This document shows positions 1 through 8,917 of a stretch of DNA of 64,000 nt, one piece after another. The notes under the pieces are model-generated. The model was not told the origin of the DNA. It searched no databases and saw only the letters and a list, made by a program, of their open reading frames with translations. The DNA is taken from assembly GCF_000226095.1 (NCBI RefSeq), contig NC_016472.1:6510001-6574000 (forward strand). Direction: 5' to 3'. The stretch's first letter is position 1. Each line of letters starts with the position of its first letter. Position numbers and translations under genes: made by a program. The DNA comes from Thermothelomyces thermophilus ATCC 42464 (taxonomy: Eukaryota; Ascomycota; Sordariomycetes; Sordariales; Chaetomiaceae).

Positions 1-1403
1 ACTACGGTTTCTTGGGGAGAGTGGGTTCTGGATCAGGGGGGCCTGGAGGTCTGGGTGGGACTTTGGGTTGCATGCATGGCTGCGGGAAGGAACACACTTG
101 GATCAAGGCCCTTTTTTGCATCGGCATTCTCGGGGTTCTTTTGGTGGCGTTGCCGGAGTCATGGGCTGCATCACACTACAATACGATACCATGGGCAAAA
201 AAAATAAATTGTCTTCTCTTTTTCACACACACTCTCGCTCTCTCTTTCAGGCTAGCCTCTTTAACGTTGCATGTATCAACCTACTTCCGAGAATTCGTGC
301 AGCAGTTGGCGAAATACAAGCTCGGAACAGTTTTTTTGATCCGATCTGAATAAACCAAATTCGAAACAATCACCTCATGTGGTAACCTCTACTATACTCA
401 TCCCGATCGCCACCGGACGGAACCTCCGGCGTGTGTTCGCCTTACCTTTCTACCATTAATCAGCGCTACGAAGTTTGCTGCTCTTAAGACAAACATCCAT
501 GGCCAGGTCCAGACCCGGGGCTTTGGTCCCATCCGATCTCCGCGCAACCGGCTGGACCCCGCGGTAATTGCCGCTCTTTTCGGCGGCCAGATTGTCGCCG
601 TGCTTGGCATTGCCAGAATCGGCCCAGGGTGAAATGGACCTACTATGTACGGATTAGTTAGAAACTCAACCCCACACTCAAATGTCACCTTAGCACGCTT
701 CTTCCCTTTCCCATCAGCGCGCCGACAGGAAATGGTGGTATCACTCCACCTACACTATTTGTTGCGCATCTCTTTGCAGCTTTTCCTCAGCTCGTCACGG
801 CAAGTCGTCACATCACAGCAGCTGGGAGGTCAAGTGGTTGCAATTAAGGGTCACGCGTGGCGGCGAGGAAATTGCGACCAGTGCCGGCTGATGACTCTTG
901 CCTTGATTTTCCATTCTCCTTTAACACCGTCTCAGGTGATGGAACGCGATGGCAGCTCGTAAGGTCCTTCCTAAGCTTTTTGTTCACCGAGTCGATTGCA
1001 GGACATGTTTCCTCCACACCTCACCGCTCGACGTGCCGCCCGGCAGTGGTACTGTATGTACATGTTTCAGCCTTTTTATTCTGGAAGCTGGACACAAAGA
1101 AACGGGAAATGGGCCAATTGCCCTCAATTGTCGCACTCCAAAGCCTCCATGGCAGGCCCGACACCTTGCTCGGTTTTCCGCGTTTAGATCAAGCCACCAC
1201 AACCAACACGCTGGGTCACCATTCATTGTCTTGCCGTGCCGCTTGGCTCCCCCACTCTACAGTGATGGAGTTGGACAATGAATACCTTAGTTACCTTTGG
1301 TACGGATTACGGTCCAGCATGATTTCCCTACTACATTGCCCGCCCAGTTCACTAGGCTCCTGCGCGGCCGAGATAATGACGAGGGGCGAGGGAAAAGGCC
1401 ATG

Positions 1404-1706
1404 AATACACTACGGATGATAGTGTACGTACACTAAGGGACCTGATCCAAAGCAAAACTGTGCAGCCGAAGATCCTGATGCGGACCGAAGCAGCTGGCCA
1501 GTGCACACTAGCTTGACAGCCTCAGCGACCCACCAACGATGAGACCGAGTAATCGACCCACCGACTCCAGATTTCAACAAACCCTCGCCTCCTCTATTTA
1601 GCGAGAGACTAAACCTGTTCCTGTCTGCCGCGCAAACACCCCTCTCGCTACGAAGTAGTGTACTCTGTGATGGACATCCATCACCAATACACTACGGCAC
1701 TAGTGC
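1404..1706. repeat. Cluster of short inverted repeats and palindromes
   Basis: A perfect 14-base palindrome AGTGTACGTACACT lies at 1421-1434. A two-tier hairpin lies at 1655-1695: outer arms GTAGTGTA (1655-1662) and TACACTAC (1688-1695), inner arms GTGATGG (1667-1673) and CCATCAC (1678-1684). The palindrome GCACTAGTGC follows at 1697-1706. The word AATACACTACGG occurs at about 1404 and again at about 1686. No function is known to me; it could be a regulatory site or a remnant. Confidence 0.6.
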
Positions 1707-2188
1707 AATGATAGTGCGCACGACACCTGCAGGGACGCGGGGCTACGGTATTTGCAGTGAAACACAGCACACCGCAGGATATGGCCCAGTGGGTTAGGAG
1801 ACGCACCCCGCGCTCGGGATGTCGAAAATGGAAAAAGCGATCCAAATTGTCGTCTCTAACCGCTGCGAATCAAGGAAAGAGTTGACGGGTGAACAGAGAC
1901 ATCACCAGAACCCCTCTGGCGCCGCAACCTTGATCAATGTGGTCAGTGCAAGACATGAGTTAGCTTCCTAACTATGTACGGAATAGTATAGTCCAGGGGA
2001 CCTGTGACAGGTCAGGAATACCACAGGGGAAGCTCCCGCAACGAGATGAGAGCATGTAGGAAGCCGCGCATATATGTCATGCGTGTCTCGGGGCAACCGC
2101 GGGACCCCAGTTGTGAGATGTACTTCTTGGGAGATATCGGCGTTGCGTGATAGGTAGAGGGAGAGAAAGGGGAAAAGAGAAGCAGATA

Positions 2189-2238
2189 GGAGGAGGAGAG
2201 GAGGAGGAGGAGGTGGTGGTGGTGGTGGTGATGGTGGT
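2189..2238. repeat. GGA/GGT trinucleotide microsatellite
   Basis: A run of GGA units passes into GGT units. It makes apparent proline/histidine-rich frames on the minus strand that are artefacts of the repeat. Confidence 0.85.
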
Positions 2239-3410
2239 GCAAGAAGGCCCAAGAGGAGGCAAAAAGCAACTCGCGGAATCCAGTTCACCCAGCTAACTAT
2301 GGCGCCGTCCGCGCTCGATGGCCGGAAACTCGAAACCTAGCGGCACATCCCCTCCCCTCCCACCTTCGCTCGGGATTCCCAACTCCACCTCCGCCGTCAA
2401 GAGCCCCACCCCCACTCTTATCGAACCCTTCCCCCCCCATCGGACTCTTTCCCACCCACAAAGGCATGCCCCGGCGCCCTGGGCAAGGTGGTAGGTAGCC
2501 CATCCGCTCGTTAACCCCCCCGCCCCTCGTTCAGCGGCCGCGTCGCCTTGCTGACCAGCTACGGCGAGCAGTGAGCACGTATGTGTGTATTCGCGCTCCC
2601 GGCACCGTCAGTGGGCGCGGGTTAGGCGGCGGCGTGGAAAGAGGCGCGTCTGACTAGTCGGGCCGGAGCCCCGGGGCGCGCGCCGAGTTATGTACAGAAT
2701 ATGCTGCCACCGAAGGGGCGGCGAAGGGGGTAGGTCGGGCGAGCTGCCTTGGTGTTGTGCCTCTTGCGCATGTTTTTTGCCTTGCCGAAAATCCCCCCTT
2801 CGCTGACGTGCTGTGTGGATGGGTCTGAATTTCTGAAGTGCACGACATGTTTTGACAGCCCGAGCCGCCGATGGTTTGATAATCTTGGATTAGCAACACA
2901 TTGCGCCCCGTGAATGACAAGGGACGCCAACTCCGCCTTGGTCAATTCCTTTCTTTGGGGCGTATCCTAAGTGGAAGCGACGCATCCGGGGAGTGACAAC
3001 ACCTCTCCCCTGCTTCACTCCATTCTAAGAACTGACTCCCGTGGTCGTCAGACACCGCGGTGTGGGACCACGCAGAAATCTAGACACAGATCGGTCGTGA
3101 GCCGGCAGAGTTCAAGAGGTCTGCGCATGCTTCATCAGGATACTTTCCATTGAGCCAGAGCTGTGCACTGGCTAGAAAGGAAAGGCCAACAACACCAAAT
3201 ATCCGGCTGCCTCCCTTGTCACCACTCCCTTGTCACCTAACCTTTCGAGCATCAGTCATCTCTCTTTTTTTCAACTTAGCTGAATTCAGCTGTCTCAGGA
3301 AGCGAAGTGGCGAACCAGGATATGTATATTTGTAATGATGTTTTCTTTTTCTCTATCCAGCCCCCAGACAGAGAATATCCTCGGCGGCAACCAGCGAGGC
3401 CAAGAACACT

Positions 3411-5117
3411 TCAACCGAGATTGACATCAAACGAGTCCGTCTCCCAGCCTACATCAGACGTAGCAGCTGGTGTTGGATCCCTAGAACCCTTGATACTCGA
3501 CGTGGCCGGAGTCGGTCCGCCGAACGATGGCGCAGAGGGCGACGCGGTCGACGCCGCACACAACGCAGATCTGAGAGGGATCGCCGCCGGCTCCCTGAGT
3601 GTCCCGCTCTCCTCGGCCGACTCTGCGGCTTCCTCCTCCGGCCACTGCGTCGCAGGGAACGCGTCGACCGGCCGCCCGTCCCGCTTCCACACCAGGCCGT
3701 CCTTCATGACGAAGCTGACCTTCCGGAACGCCTTCGGGTCCTCTCTGGGGTCGGCGTCCAGGGCGACAATGTCGGCCCGGTTACCCTCGTCCCACCACCC
3801 GAACCGGAACCCGGAGGCGTCCCCGCCGCAGGCATGCCACCCGGTGTACGTACCGGCGACGAGCACGTCTTCCACCGGGATGCCGGCCTCGATCATGATC
3901 TCCATCTCCCTGCAGTTGCGGCCGTGGTTGAAGACGCCGGTGTCGGCCCCGGCCGCCAGCCTCACGCCCCGATCAAAGGCCTCCTTGACGGCCCTCTTGC
4001 AGCACTCAAACTTGTGCTCGTCGAACCCTTCCTCGGCCGTGCTAAGGGTGGGCACCCAGATGGTGCCCCTCCCCGCCATCTCGGCCACCATCTCGTCCCG
4101 GCACCGAGACGTGTCGGCGAAGATGTGCTCGACCGTGGTGACGCCAGCCCTGACTGCCATCAGCGCGGTGCTCGTCTCGGCGGCGTGGGCGGCCACGGGC
4201 ACGTCGGCCAGCCTCGCCTCGGCGACGATGGCGTCCATCTCCTCCTGCGAGTAGAGCGGCAGCGCGGGGTTCCTCTCGCGGCGGTCGGGCGGGAACAGCA
4301 GGCGGCCGCCGGGGCCCTCGGTGTCGGGCGGGAAGCGCATCACGCGGCGGCGGTAGTCGGCGTAGAACTTGATGACGTCGGCGCCCTCGCCGACGCGCCT
4401 CCGGACGGCTGCGCGGACGGCCCAGACGCCGTCGGCCGGGTCCGAGGCACGCGGCAGGGTCAGGCCCACGGCGGACCCGCGGGCGAGGCGGTTCTCGGTG
4501 CGGATCTCGTAGCTGCCGTTCGAGGCGAGGGCCTCGGTGGCGACGAGCAGGCGCGGCCCGGGCGTCAGGCCGCGGTTGATGCAGTCGCGCAGGTTGGCGT
4601 CGGCGTTGCCCAGCGCCTCGGTGCCCAGGTCCCGGTACGTCGTGTACCCTGCCAGGAGGGCGGCGCGGGCGTGGTTGACCGCCCGCACGGTGCGCTCGAC
4701 GGGGGACTCGTCGCGCATCTGGTGTGAGTGAAGACGTTCTCTAATTGGGTTGTGATCAGTCTGGTTCCAAGTAAGGATGGTGGAAAGGAGGATGGGGCGG
4801 GGGCCAAGCCGGTCCCCCCGGGTAAGGGGTAAGGGAGAATGGAGGAGGGGGAAGTACTTGTCTGAGTGCAGGAAGATGTGGGTGTGCGAGTCAACAAAGC
4901 CCGGGAGGACTACTTTGCCGCGGAGATCGATATCGTGCTCGGACAGAGGGCCCGGGAGATGGGAGCTGTCGCGTTGGTAAAGACGGGCAATGGCACCGGT
5001 TTTGGTGTTAACCTCAACCGAGACATTCTTCAGAAAGGACTTCTGGATGGGGTCGAAGAGGAGGGAGGTATGCACGGCGAGTGTCTCGCGAGAATTGGGA
5101 TCATTGTTGGGAGGCAT
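3411..5117 (-). CDS. Amidohydrolase (imidazolonepropionase / Xaa-Pro dipeptidase-like)
   Basis: Predicted metal-dependent hydrolase of the amidohydrolase superfamily. Proposed exons are 5117-4858 and 4740-3411 (about 529 aa). Seen in order: a beta-sandwich start, the metal motif DSHTHIFLH (about residues 76-84), a GYTTYRDLGTE block, the candidate metal lysine in DVIKFYADY, then PVAAHAAE and TVEHIF histidines and the catalytic aspartate in AAGADTG. The intron 4857-4741 is 117 nt and in frame, so the region reads open without splicing, but removing it restores the ten-residue spacing between the HTH block and MRDES typical of fungal relatives. A start at 5264 would add 49 low-complexity residues; I prefer the ATG at 5117. 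The last 70 or so residues are Ser/Ala/Pro-rich and outside the domain. The physiological substrate cannot be told from sequence. Confidence 0.85.
   Translation of the reverse strand: MPPNNDPNSRETLAVHTSLLFDPIQKSFLKNVSVEVNTKTGAIARLYQRDSSHLPGPLSEHDIDLRGKVVLPGFVDSHTHIFLHSDKYFPLLHSPLPLTRGDRLGPRPILLSTILTWNQTDHNPIRERLHSHQMRDESPVERTVRAVNHARAALLAGYTTYRDLGTEALGNADANLRDCINRGLTPGPRLLVATEALASNGSYEIRTENRLARGSAVGLTLPRASDPADGVWAVRAAVRRRVGEGADVIKFYADYRRRVMRFPPDTEGPGGRLLFPPDRRERNPALPLYSQEEMDAIVAEARLADVPVAAHAAETSTALMAVRAGVTTVEHIFADTSRCRDEMVAEMAGRGTIWVPTLSTAEEGFDEHKFECCKRAVKEAFDRGVRLAAGADTGVFNHGRNCREMEIMIEAGIPVEDVLVAGTYTGWHACGGDASGFRFGWWDEGNRADIVALDADPREDPKAFRKVSFVMKDGLVWKRDGRPVDAFPATQWPEEEAAESAEESGTLREPAAIPLRSALCAASTASPSAPSFGGPTPATSSIKGSRDPTPAATSDVGWETDSFDVNLG
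4741..4857 (-). other. In-frame intron of the amidohydrolase gene
   Basis: Donor GTACTT and acceptor TTAG give 117 nt with no in-frame stop, so gene finders may retain it. The encoded stretch (YFPLLHSPLPLT onward) has no counterpart in the family as I know it. Confidence 0.7.
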
Positions 5118-5598
5118 TGTCGACTCTCCCTCGGCGGAAACCTGTGCAACGGTCGAGGGAGACGAGGGAGGGATTGCCGGGTCGGGAATGGCTCTGGGTC
5201 TTGATTGAGTACCGGCACGCGAGGCGCCTTTTGACGAGGACCAGGAAAGGTCGGTGGCGGTCATGGTTGGACGTTTGGAGTTTGCTGCCCGCTTGGCGTT
5301 GTTGGTGACGTTGACAGGTATTCAACCAAAATTGCTTCCTTTGCTATAGGCCAGGAAAGCACACCCCGGCCGCAACGGCGACGTTGGCGGTGGTGCGCAC
5401 CTTGATGGCCACCTGTTGGGGACCGGGAATTGGCCCCGCAGAGCTCTATCCGTGGTTGCCGTTGCCCTCACCGACTCAACGGTGCACCAACAGAGTACCA
5501 GCTCATTCAACCGAACTGATGGAAATGATCTCTTGTCATTTGGCACCAGAGTCATTTCATTACTTGGTAGATAGACAGATTCTCGTTCATGAATTTCA
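5118..5598. other. Intergenic, amidohydrolase upstream region
   Basis: It lies between two minus-strand genes and so holds the 3' end of the small-protein gene and the amidohydrolase promoter. I see no distinct element. Confidence 0.4.
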
Positions 5599-6164
5599 TT
5601 ACATCTTCTTGCCGGTCAGGCTCTGCCCCTTCTTCTTCATCAGCTCCTCATCCTCCGCTTGCAGCTCGGCATCGATCTGGGCGCCCTTTGAGGGCTCGTT
5701 TCCGTGCGCCTTGGCCTGTCCATTGAAAGTGATGCTGTCAGCTTTCTGTGCCCCGTTGCTGCTTACTTAGCGAGTGAAGGAGGACAGCACTCACCGGGAG
5801 CGTTGGGTCCTTCTTATGTCGCGACGTCTCGTGAGATTCCTCCTGCTGCTTCAACAACCCCTTTGATACTATTATCAGCCACAAGACCAGTCACTGAGAG
5901 ACCGGGCCGGCCATGACTGTGTGCAGACACTTACCTCGGCGGCTGCCCGTTTCGAGAGTGATCTTTGATCCTCTGAGGGCGCATTGGTCAGTCACTGTCT
6001 GGGACCCCGGAGCCGGGGGTGAACTAGCACATACTCGAGTCGTTCTGCAGGTGCGAGTTTGCTGTCCCTTTGTTGCAACGAGTTCCCGACCCCGTCTCGG
6101 TGGCCTTTGGGTTGCGCTGGTCGCCAGCCTCGTAGACCTGCCGGTTTCCGACGTTTGACTGCAT
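5599..6164 (-). CDS. Small hydrophilic conserved fungal protein, four exons
   Basis: A gene hidden from simple open-frame searches because its exons are short. Proposed exons: 6164-6035, 5972-5935, 5860-5795 and 5715-5599, giving 116 aa from MQSNVGNRQVYEAGDQRN to LTGKKM. Introns of 62, 74 and 79 nt begin GTATGT, GTAAGT and GTGAGT. The protein is lysine/glutamate-rich, lacks membrane segments and carries EESHETSRHKKDPTLPA followed by HGNEPSKGAQIDAELQ, which I recognise as a pattern of unnamed small ascomycete proteins. Function is unknown. An alternative pairing at introns 1 and 2 (donor GTGCTA at 6030, acceptor at 5869) also keeps frame, so residues around 43-57 are uncertain. It lies upstream of the amidohydrolase on the same strand and is divergent from the FMP46-like gene. 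Confidence 0.75.
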
Positions 6165-7058
6165 TATGATTTCTGAGGCGATGTACTCTCACTCTCAATC
6201 TGAAAAAATAAATAAATAAATAAATAAATAAATTGAATCGATTGCTGAATACTGGAGGACAGCTATCTTTGCCCAACACCATCCTTTTGTATCTCGCGAG
6301 ATGCGAGAGCTCCCCTACTCTACGTCATCTCAATTCCTTTCCCCCCCTTCCCCCAGGCACAAGTGGAGAATGGAGCGGCAATCATGAACAGATGGACATC
6401 ATACATGTTTCTAGAGATGCTTGTGCTGGCTGTGCCTTGCCAAGGAAGTTATGTAGACAATATGGCCCAGACAGATTAAAAGACTTTCTGTGCCTTATTC
6501 TGAAATGGTATATAGACATTTCACAAAGTGGCATGGTGGCTTGCAAGGCTTGGCAGTGAAGCAGTCACTCGGCCATCAAACTCTCAACCGAGCTAAAAGA
6601 AAAGAAGGGGATAAGAGGTTGATAGAGAACCGCTTTAACAACTCTTTAGCAACCATCTGAAAGAAGCAGCGCAATGCATAAATTGGTTCACATCCTGAAA
6701 TTAAACGCCGGCACGGGTATAGAGTTTCGTCGTCGAGGCGCCGCAGCCTCCAAGTTCCATTGTTGTTGTAATAAGTGGAAAGAGGCTTCAGAACAAACTC
6801 GTAGCCAGCTCGCTGTGACTGAACCCAGCAGCAGGCAGAAACCGGACTGGCTGGGTGGAGCAATGTGGCCCAAGCTTCCTTGCCGGTTTGAACAGTGCTC
6901 GGAAGATGCCAGGCAGGTTGGACCTCACCTCGTAACTGCGCCGTGAACAAGGCAACCTCGAGAGGAGTGCATCGAAGCAGCGCCCCAAACACCATACCTA
7001 GAACTGCCCAAGTCCCTGGGAAAAAAATATAAAAGAGAAGTAGCATTGTTGCTCAAAG
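6165..7058. promoter_or_regulatory. Divergent upstream region with AAAT microsatellite
   Basis: About 0.9 kb shared by the small-protein gene (-) and the FMP46-like gene (+). An AAAT tetranucleotide run occupies about 6206-6234, close to the start of the minus-strand gene, probably in its 5' leader. Nothing else stands out. Confidence 0.5.
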
Positions 7059-7777
7059 ATGTTCCGATTTGTAAGGACCAAAAAAACATTTCATATCACA
7101 CATCAACTGAGCCATTTCTTCATCATACAACAAAGCCAGTGTGTTTCCAGATTTGCTGACTCCGGTCCGACGTGGAAAACCACACATACAGCACAAAACG
7201 CTTGACATCATTACCCTATTCCATAAGGCGAGCTCGCCGGCCTCGGTGAGGCTGGCGGCAGCGCTGCGCCAAGCGTCGGCCGCCGCCTCGGAGACGTCGA
7301 CCGAGGACCAGGCCAGCGACCACTCGGCGCAGTCGGCCGCGGTGCGGAGGCCCGAGTTCAAGCTCGAGATCACCGAGAGCCTGCCGACGGCTGACCAACT
7401 GCGCACCATTCTCGACTACGCCGGCAAGCAGCGCGTTGGCACCATCGTCAAGGGCGCCAGCGACGAGCAGGACGCGCTGAGGAAGTTCAAGGAGAACGTC
7501 GAGAATCTGCAGAGGCCGGTGGTATGTTCCAGCCTCTCTTCTATCTGCTTTCTTTCTTTCTTTTTTTTCTTCTTTTCTTCTTTTTTTTTCTCTCCTTTGC
7601 TCTCTGCCTATTCATTTTCATTGGCTCTGTTATTCCATTTGCGCCTCTCTTTCTTCCAATCTCCGTTGTGGCGGCTAATGATGCATTGTGCAGGTTGTCG
7701 ACTGGAATAACGGCAAGGTCGCAGCCGGAGAGAACGAGTCGGAAATCTTGAAGATGCTCAACGACCTGCCGAAATAA
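7059..7777 (+). CDS. FMP46: FMP46-like mitochondrial redox protein (DUF1687, thioredoxin fold)
   Basis: Putative redox protein of the fungal DUF1687/FMP46 family, thioredoxin-like and mitochondrial in yeast. Exons 7059-7070, 7192-7521 and 7694-7777 give 141 aa. The first exon encodes only MFRF and joins HKTLDIITLFHKASSPASVR, the family start; the intron donor is GTAAGG. Intron 2 (7522-7693) has donor GTATGT, a long T-rich tract and acceptor GTGCAG. The C terminus VVDWNNGKVAAGENESEIL is the conserved family end. A single-exon reading starting at 7141 gives an N terminus unlike the family. No CxxC pair is visible, as is usual for this family, so a reductase role is not proven. Confidence 0.9.
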
Positions 7778-8917
7778 GGCAGCCAGTCATGTACCACTGT
7801 TGTGAATGACCATTCTGCTTTCGTGGGTATCTCGTCTCTCATCCTCCTCCCTTTTAGGGCCTCTTTCTGTCCGCTGGAGAAGAGCTTGCTTCCTTTAATC
7901 CGCTGCTTCTCTCTCTTATCTCTTATCCCTCCTCATTGTACATTAACCTTTTGGTCGGTGCTCGTGGTGCTGCAAGAACTGTATGTTCTGTTGTTCTTGA
8001 TGCAGAAGTGGCAAAAGGACGCGCGTTATTCTGCAAGAGGAGAGGTTGAGACTGTAATAGCGCCCTTGGGGCGCCGGAAGACGAGGACTGCATTGAGAAT
8101 CCATTGGCCGATCGGAGTCGAGTGTTTCCTACTCGGCAGCGCGCCTGCTCACCCGGAATAGGAATGCTTGAAGAGTGTGGAATGGGGCTTCACCATGAGA
8201 TAATCTCATGTCCATCGCATGCCGGCAATGCCAATGTCGGGGCGTGATCGAAGGTGCCCCCCCGTTGGTGAGGTTCTGCCAGGCCCGACTGGGTATGCTT
8301 TCGAGCCTGCACTCACTACCTTACTTGTTTTCTGCACCTTGACCTACTCTAGCCAAACTCCTCATTCATGAACAACACTAGGAAAAGCAGATCTGAGCTT
8401 ACCTACAAAGCCTGGTTGTAGTAAACCCTTTTCAACCACAGCAAGCTGCAACTATTCTGCCCGGGGAGGTTGTTCCACATTCCCATCTCTCATTTCATCC
8501 CATCTTGTTCTCAATCTGCCCATCTGCCCATCCTCCCATTGCGCCCATTGGCATCTCTTCCCCCCTTCTTCTTCTTGTTCTTCTTCTTCTTCTTCCGCTC
8601 GTTTAGTCGCTCGCTTGGTCAACGAAATTCTACTCATAACCATTTCTGCTCGCTGTGGCCGAGGTGTTTCGAACACAAGATTGTCGGAATCGAGCCTCTA
8701 CCATCGCTTTTGCCTCATTCCTGCTCTCCCATCAAACTTTCCGACGATACTTTCCGACGAAGGTAAGCTAGAGAAAAGAAAACGAGAAGGAGAGAAAAAA
8801 AAGAAGAAAGAGAGAAGCGCAAATAACATTCTCTGTGCCCCATCGTGGAAGCATTATCGCAGACATGCTCGCTAACCGCCCGCTCTCTCGTCCTACAGAG
8901 CTCTCGGGTCACTTGAG
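7778..8917. promoter_or_regulatory. Upstream region and 5' leader intron of the RRM gene
   Basis: A CTT-type pyrimidine microsatellite sits at about 8566-8596. A good leader intron follows at 8763-8898: donor GTAAGC, branch CTAAC, acceptor CTACAG, ending 19 nt before the ATG at 8918. The first part of the interval holds the 3' end of the FMP46-like gene. Confidence 0.6.

Larger units (their letters stand above)
1..3410. other. Left intergenic region, no convincing gene
   Basis: I find no open frame here with recognisable family motifs or a believable exon chain; the longest open frame (about 219 codons, 857-1516, +) has an unstructured composition. The region does hold an inverted-repeat cluster at about 1404-1706, a purine-rich GGA/GGT microsatellite near 2189-2238 and a C-rich stretch near 2340-2530. 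The 3' end of the minus-strand amidohydrolase gene lies at its right border. Confidence 0.5.

Noticed and set aside
857-1516. 219-codon plus-strand open frame
   Set aside because: Random-looking composition with no motif, no family resemblance and no plausible splicing partners.
1780-1880. tRNA-like string (GGCCCAGTGGGTTAGGAG)
   Set aside because: It resembles an A box, but no B box with GGTTCGA and no pairing acceptor or T arms could be placed.
6576-7046. 156-codon minus-strand open frame upstream of the FMP46-like gene
   Set aside because: No motif, low coding bias, and it overlaps the promoter of a firmly identified gene.
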